From an uncultured Clostridia bacterium (lineage in GTDB: Bacteria; Bacillota; Clostridia; Oscillospirales; Ruminococcaceae), in assembly GCA_947165805.1 (NCBI GenBank), contig CAMVBT010000090.1:1-8601 (forward strand): a DNA stretch of 8,601 bases. Direction: 5' to 3'. Position 1 is the stretch's first letter, and the number at the start of each line of letters is the position of its first letter. Made by a program: the position numbers and the translations under genes. Positions 5,368 through 8,601 of this stretch are shown piece after piece. The notes below the pieces were generated by a model. The model was not told the DNA's origin. It was given only the letters and a program-made list of their open reading frames with translations, and ran no database searches.

Positions 5368-6507
5368 ATGATAAAGAACGAGTATTTGCAGAGTGTCGTT
5401 CAGATAAACTGCATTCCTACGCTTATAATCATTTTTTTCATATTCTTTCTCATAATAAACTATGCCTATGAGAAGGAGCTCACAAAGAAATTCATTCCGT
5501 CTATCGTTCTTCTGCTTCTGCTGATGATCGTGGACAATATGGATTATTACTGCTATGATTCCAATATGTACGCCGGAGTCGGCGGGTCGATCCACCGCAC
5601 CGCCGCTATGCTGGGCTATGACCTGAGGATACTGCTCATGGCGACCCTTATCTCTATCGCTTCGGCAAGGATAAGCAATAAAAAGCATATCGACGCGATC
5701 GTAATGCTCCCCGCGACGCTGAACGTGGCAGTTCTCCTCCCCTGCCTGTTCACCGACCTTTTCTTCTATTATCTGCCGAACGGCTCCATCGGCAGAGGCC
5801 CGCTCGCCTATGAGCCGCACATACTGTCGGCACTGTATATGAGCTTTCTGTTCATTCTTGCTTTTCTGCGGAGCAGGAAAGGAAGATCGAACGAGACCGG
5901 CATACTGCTGCTGTGCGGTACGCTTACGATACTCGGTTTCCTCGCGGAGTTCCTTTTCGCGCTGAGAGGCATACTCACAGGCGTTGTCGCGCTGGATATC
6001 GCTTTCTACTACCTGTACCTGCATATCGAGCATTTCCGGTTCGACCCGCTCACACAGGTGTTCAACCGTGAAGCGTTCATGGCCGACATCGCAAAACACG
6101 GCAAGGGCGAGATATCTCATATACTGAGCATCGACCTCAACGACCTGAAAAAGCTCAACGATTCAAAGGGCCACAATGAGGGAGACAAAGCGCTGAAGGC
6201 CATAGCAGCCGTACTTGTGGAGTCCTGTCTGCCGGGATGCAGCGTTTACAGAGTCGGCGGCGATGAATACGCTGTGTTATGTATCCAACTCAGCACAGAG
6301 GACGTCGAAGCCATGACAGCCGGAATGAACGAAGCTGTTAAACAGTCGGGTTATTCCTGCGCGATAGGCTTCGCCGAATGGAAGAACGATATGAGCTTCA
6401 CCGAGGTCTACAAAACCGCGGACGACAGAATGTACATAAACAAACGCAATATGAAATCCGGCGATGACGAACCCGTTCGGTTCAGGAGAGAAATACCGGC
6501 AGAATAA
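5368..6507 (+). CDS. Membrane GGDEF protein, probable diguanylate cyclase
   Basis: The product has 379 residues. Residues 1-220 hold about seven hydrophobic helices (for example 16-33, 42-56, 84-101, 107-130, 151-167, 177-197, 201-219). Residues 224-370 are a GGDEF domain that opens with the canonical-like DPLTQVFNR (226-234), followed by SIDLNDLKKLND and GHNEGD (metal and nucleotide binding) and the signature GGDEY at 297-301. Family members condense two GTP into cyclic-di-GMP. F-to-Y at the last motif position is tolerated in active enzymes. The RxxD inhibitory site expected five residues upstream is absent (LPGC is there), so product inhibition at that site is unlikely. The membrane module probably receives the controlling signal. 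The gene diverges from an HD-GYP gene and is the first gene of a run with pncA-nadE-pncB, separated from pncA by 13 nt. Activity is inferred from motifs. Confidence 0.9.
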   Translation: MIKNEYLQSVVQINCIPTLIIIFFIFFLIINYAYEKELTKKFIPSIVLLLLLMIVDNMDYYCYDSNMYAGVGGSIHRTAAMLGYDLRILLMATLISIASARISNKKHIDAIVMLPATLNVAVLLPCLFTDLFFYYLPNGSIGRGPLAYEPHILSALYMSFLFILAFLRSRKGRSNETGILLLCGTLTILGFLAEFLFALRGILTGVVALDIAFYYLYLHIEHFRFDPLTQVFNREAFMADIAKHGKGEISHILSIDLNDLKKLNDSKGHNEGDKALKAIAAVLVESCLPGCSVYRVGGDEYAVLCIQLSTEDVEAMTAGMNEAVKQSGYSCAIGFAEWKNDMSFTEVYKTADDRMYINKRNMKSGDDEPVRFRREIPAE

Positions 6508-6510
6508 TAT

Positions 6511-6515
6511 GGAGG
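6511..6515 (+). promoter_or_regulatory. Ribosome binding site selecting the pncA start
   Basis: GGAGG at 6511-6515 is 5 nt before ATG 6521. The same frame is open further upstream and has another ATG at 6509, but that codon overlaps the GGAGG and lacks its own site. Homology also begins at MKRFLVVVDMQKDF. Confidence 0.75.
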
Positions 6516-6520
6516 GCAAT

Positions 6521-7048
6521 ATGAAAAGATTTCTTGTGGTCGTGGATATGCAGAAGGACTTCGTTGACGGAGCTCTCGGCTCGGCAGAGGCAGTTGCGAT
6601 AGTCCACGCCGCCGCCGAAAAGATACGCGGCTTTGACGGTGAGATATTCGCTACATTAGATACCCACTTCGATAACTATATGGAAACAGCGGAAGGCAGA
6701 AAGCTGCCCGTACCGCACTGTATCAAGGGCAGCGACGGCTGGCAGTTCAACGCCGATATCGCGGCAGCCCTCGAAGGCAGGAACTATACGCCGGTAGAAA
6801 AGCTGACATTCGGCTCCACTGCCCTGCCCGGACTTATCTCGAAGTCTGCCGGGAACGACACTGTAAGCATCGAGCTTATCGGATTATGCACCGATATCTG
6901 CGTAGTCAGCAACGCGCTCATACTGAAAGCCTGCTTCCCCGAGGCGCAGATAAGCGTTGACGCCTCCTGCTGCGCGGGCGTTACTCCCGAAAAGCACAAT
7001 GCGGCTCTCGAGACAATGAGGAGCTGTCAGATCGACATCATCGGATAA
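6521..7048 (+). CDS. pncA: Nicotinamidase (isochorismatase-like cysteine hydrolase)
   Basis: The product has 175 residues, somewhat short for a nicotinamidase but within the isochorismatase-like fold. Expected residues are present: D9 in VVVDMQKDF, K94 in VEKLTFGS, and the nucleophile C127 in GLCTDICVVS form the Asp-Lys-Cys triad. D47 and H49 (LDTHFDNY) and H66 (LPVPHC) fit the metal site. It hydrolyses nicotinamide to nicotinate and ammonia in the cytoplasm. The family includes other amide hydrolases, so motifs alone would leave the substrate open. The next two genes, nadE and pncB, make nicotinamidase the best reading. The gap from the GGDEF stop is 13 nt and that to nadE is also 13 nt, so it is within an operon. 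Confidence 0.88.
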   Translation: MKRFLVVVDMQKDFVDGALGSAEAVAIVHAAAEKIRGFDGEIFATLDTHFDNYMETAEGRKLPVPHCIKGSDGWQFNADIAAALEGRNYTPVEKLTFGSTALPGLISKSAGNDTVSIELIGLCTDICVVSNALILKACFPEAQISVDASCCAGVTPEKHNAALETMRSCQIDIIG

Positions 7049-7061
7049 ACCGGAGGCAGCT

Positions 7062-7808
7062 ATGTTTGACGCGGAAAAAGTTAAGAACGAATGTGTACAA
7101 TGGATACGGGACTTCTTTGAGGAGAACGGCAAAGGCTGCAATGCCGTGGTCGGAATCTCCGGCGGCAAGGACAGCTCGGTGGTAGCCGCCCTGTGCGCCG
7201 AGGCGCTCGGAAAGGAACGCGTGATAGGTGTTCTGATGCCAAACGGCGTACAGCACGACATAAATATGGCCGAGATGCTCGTTGAACACCTCGGGATACG
7301 CAGTTTTACTGTCAACATAAAGGACGCAGTTGATGGGCTTATCGGTCATATACCGCTTGAGCTAAGCCCACAGAGTATCACCAATCTGCCTCCCCGGATA
7401 AGAATGGCGGCGCTGTACGCTGTCTCGCAGAGCAATAACGGACGCGTGGCGAACACCTGCAATCTTTCCGAGGACTGGGTAGGCTATTCTACCAGATACG
7501 GTGACAGCGCCGGGGATTTCAGCCCGTGCTCACAGCTTACCGTCCGTGAGGTAAGAGCGATAGGCAGGGTACTCGGACTTCCGGACGTGCTCGTTGACAA
7601 AGTGCCGATCGACGGCCTCTGCGGAAAGACAGACGAAGAAAACTTAGGCTTCACCTACGATGAGCTTGACACATATCTCAGAGAGGGTACGATCGAAGAC
7701 CCGGCGAAAAAAGAGAAGATCGACCGTCTGCACAGGATAAATCAGTTCAAGCTCCGGCTCATGCCGACCTTTGACCCGCATATCCGAACGATAAGAGAGG
7801 ATTTTTAA
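7062..7808 (+). CDS. nadE: Ammonia-dependent NAD+ synthetase
   Basis: The product has 248 residues. It is an N-type ATP pyrophosphatase with the P-loop SGGKDSS at 33-39, plus NTCNLSED (131-138), GDSAGDFSP (147-155) and DGLCGKTDEENLGFTYDELD (184-203), all typical of NadE. There is no N-terminal nitrilase-like glutaminase domain, so it should use free ammonia and not glutamine. It adenylates deamido-NAD (nicotinate adenine dinucleotide) and amidates it to NAD+, the last step of both de novo synthesis and nicotinate salvage. ATG 7062 has GGAGG at 7052-7056, 5 nt upstream. The stop TAA (7806-7808) is directly followed by the pncB ATG, so the two are probably translationally coupled. Ammonia released by PncA could be a local source for the reaction, which is inference. 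Confidence 0.96.
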   Translation: MFDAEKVKNECVQWIRDFFEENGKGCNAVVGISGGKDSSVVAALCAEALGKERVIGVLMPNGVQHDINMAEMLVEHLGIRSFTVNIKDAVDGLIGHIPLELSPQSITNLPPRIRMAALYAVSQSNNGRVANTCNLSEDWVGYSTRYGDSAGDFSPCSQLTVREVRAIGRVLGLPDVLVDKVPIDGLCGKTDEENLGFTYDELDTYLREGTIEDPAKKEKIDRLHRINQFKLRLMPTFDPHIRTIREDF

Positions 7809-8601
7809 ATGATACTCGACCCCATAATCACTTCCCTGCTGGACACCGATCTCTACAAATTCAATATGGATCAGGTGATATTCCATAAGCACACCGACCT
7901 TTGCGGGCAGTATTACTTCAAATGCCGCAACGATGGGATAATATTCACTCCGGAAATGGTGAAAGAGATAAACGAGCAGGTCGATCATCTGTGCTCGCTG
8001 CGTTTCAGGAAGGACGAACTCGATTACCTGCGCTCCATACGCTTCATAAAGAATGACTATGTGGAGTTCCTGAGGCTCTGGCACCCTATAAGGGACTATG
8101 TCAGGGCGGAGCTGAAAGACAACGGCGAACTGTCGATCATAGTTGACGGACCGCTCTTTTCGGCGATGCAGTTCGAGATATATCTGCTCGAGATCGTAAA
8201 TGAGGTCTATTTCCGCATAGCTTACGATTATGACGAGCTGCTCGGATCCGCGGAGAAGAAACTGAACGCCAAGATAAGATCGCTGAACGACGGGACTTAT
8301 ACGTTCAGATTCGCGGAATTCGGCTGCCGCAGACGTCTGTCGCGGGAATGGCAGGACGTTGTGGTAAAACGCCTTGTCTCCGAGACCAAGAGCTGCGTAG
8401 GTACATCCAACGTTTACCTCGCGATGAAATACAATGTGACCCCTATCGGGACTTACGCTCACGAATTCGTGCAGATGTATCAGGGCATTGACTCGATACC
8501 GCTCGCATATACCAACTACTACGCCATGAAGGACTGGTACATGGAATATGACGGCGACAACGGAACGGCGCTGACCGATACCGTGACAACAGACCTGTTC
8601 C
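7809..8601 (+). CDS. pncB: Nicotinate phosphoribosyltransferase (3' end outside window)
   Basis: The window holds 264 codons and no stop; the family is about 400 residues or more, so roughly a third is missing. The frame follows the E. coli PncB type: SLLDTDLYKFNMDQ at 9-22, a V-D-G-P strand near 112-115, EFGCRRRLSRE at 170-180 (EFGTRRR is usual, so a Cys replaces Thr), GTSNVYLA at 198-205, IGTYAHEF at 213-220, and ALTDT at 254-258. H218 in GTYAHEF probably corresponds to the histidine phosphorylated during the ATP-driven cycle in the Salmonella enzyme. It converts nicotinate and PRPP to nicotinate mononucleotide, with ATP hydrolysis. ATG 7809 begins at the base after the nadE stop, with GAGAGG at 7795-7800, 8 nt upstream. 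It is co-transcribed with pncA and nadE. Confidence 0.95.
   Translation, partial: MILDPIITSLLDTDLYKFNMDQVIFHKHTDLCGQYYFKCRNDGIIFTPEMVKEINEQVDHLCSLRFRKDELDYLRSIRFIKNDYVEFLRLWHPIRDYVRAELKDNGELSIIVDGPLFSAMQFEIYLLEIVNEVYFRIAYDYDELLGSAEKKLNAKIRSLNDGTYTFRFAEFGCRRRLSREWQDVVVKRLVSETKSCVGTSNVYLAMKYNVTPIGTYAHEFVQMYQGIDSIPLAYTNYYAMKDWYMEYDGDNGTALTDTVTTDLF

Noticed and set aside
5242..6120. 292-codon minus-strand open frame opposite the GGDEF gene
   Set aside because: A shadow of a well-supported gene; the translation is Gln/His/Arg-rich nonsense typical of antisense frames.
7644..8462. 272-codon minus-strand open frame opposite nadE and pncB
   Set aside because: It covers the ends of two clear enzyme genes, and its translation has no recognisable domain.

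Overview
The window reads as chromosomal DNA of an anaerobic, spore-forming Gram-positive bacterium, most like Ruminococcus and other Oscillospiraceae. The grounds are a near-perfect SpoVT, strong GGAGG-type ribosome binding sites, frequent use of the Ile codon ATA, and a propeller/Y_Y_Y/HD-GYP receptor of a kind I associate with that group. The genus is inferred from style, not from a marker gene.

Layout. (1) Positions 3-982 hold the 3' part of a membrane receptor gene (Reg_prop beta-propeller, Y_Y_Y domain, membrane helix, HD-GYP). It is broken twice: a one-base deletion near 518-519, and loss of most of the HD-GYP domain after about 973. (2) Positions 1066-2663 hold a tightly coupled pair: an ECF sigma factor and a single-pass membrane protein that is probably its anti-sigma factor. 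(3) Positions 2834-3376 hold spoVT, behind a candidate forespore (sigma-G-like) promoter. (4) Positions 3418-5085, minus strand, hold a 7TM-PAS-HD-GYP protein, a likely cyclic-di-GMP phosphodiesterase, convergent with spoVT across one hairpin terminator. (5) Positions 5086-5367 are a divergent regulatory region with two strong outward promoters, a 27-bp direct repeat and a GC-rich hairpin. (6) Positions 5368-8601 hold a plus-strand operon: a 7TM-GGDEF protein followed by pncA, nadE and pncB (cut off by the window end).

Two themes stand out. One is cyclic-di-GMP turnover: a probable synthase and a probable phosphodiesterase are transcribed divergently from promoters that share the same nine-base extended -10, and a third, degraded HD-GYP receptor lies nearby. 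The other is NAD salvage: PncA deamidates nicotinamide to nicotinate, PncB makes nicotinate mononucleotide, and NadE amidates deamido-NAD with free ammonia. The adenylyltransferase step (NadD) is not encoded here. The GGDEF gene ends 13 nt before pncA with no terminator between, so second-messenger synthesis and NAD salvage are probably transcribed together. I see no CRISPR array, tRNA, rRNA, transposase or phage gene. No wholly new system is evident; the most unusual things are the GGDEF/NAD operon, the mirrored promoter region and the doubly broken receptor.
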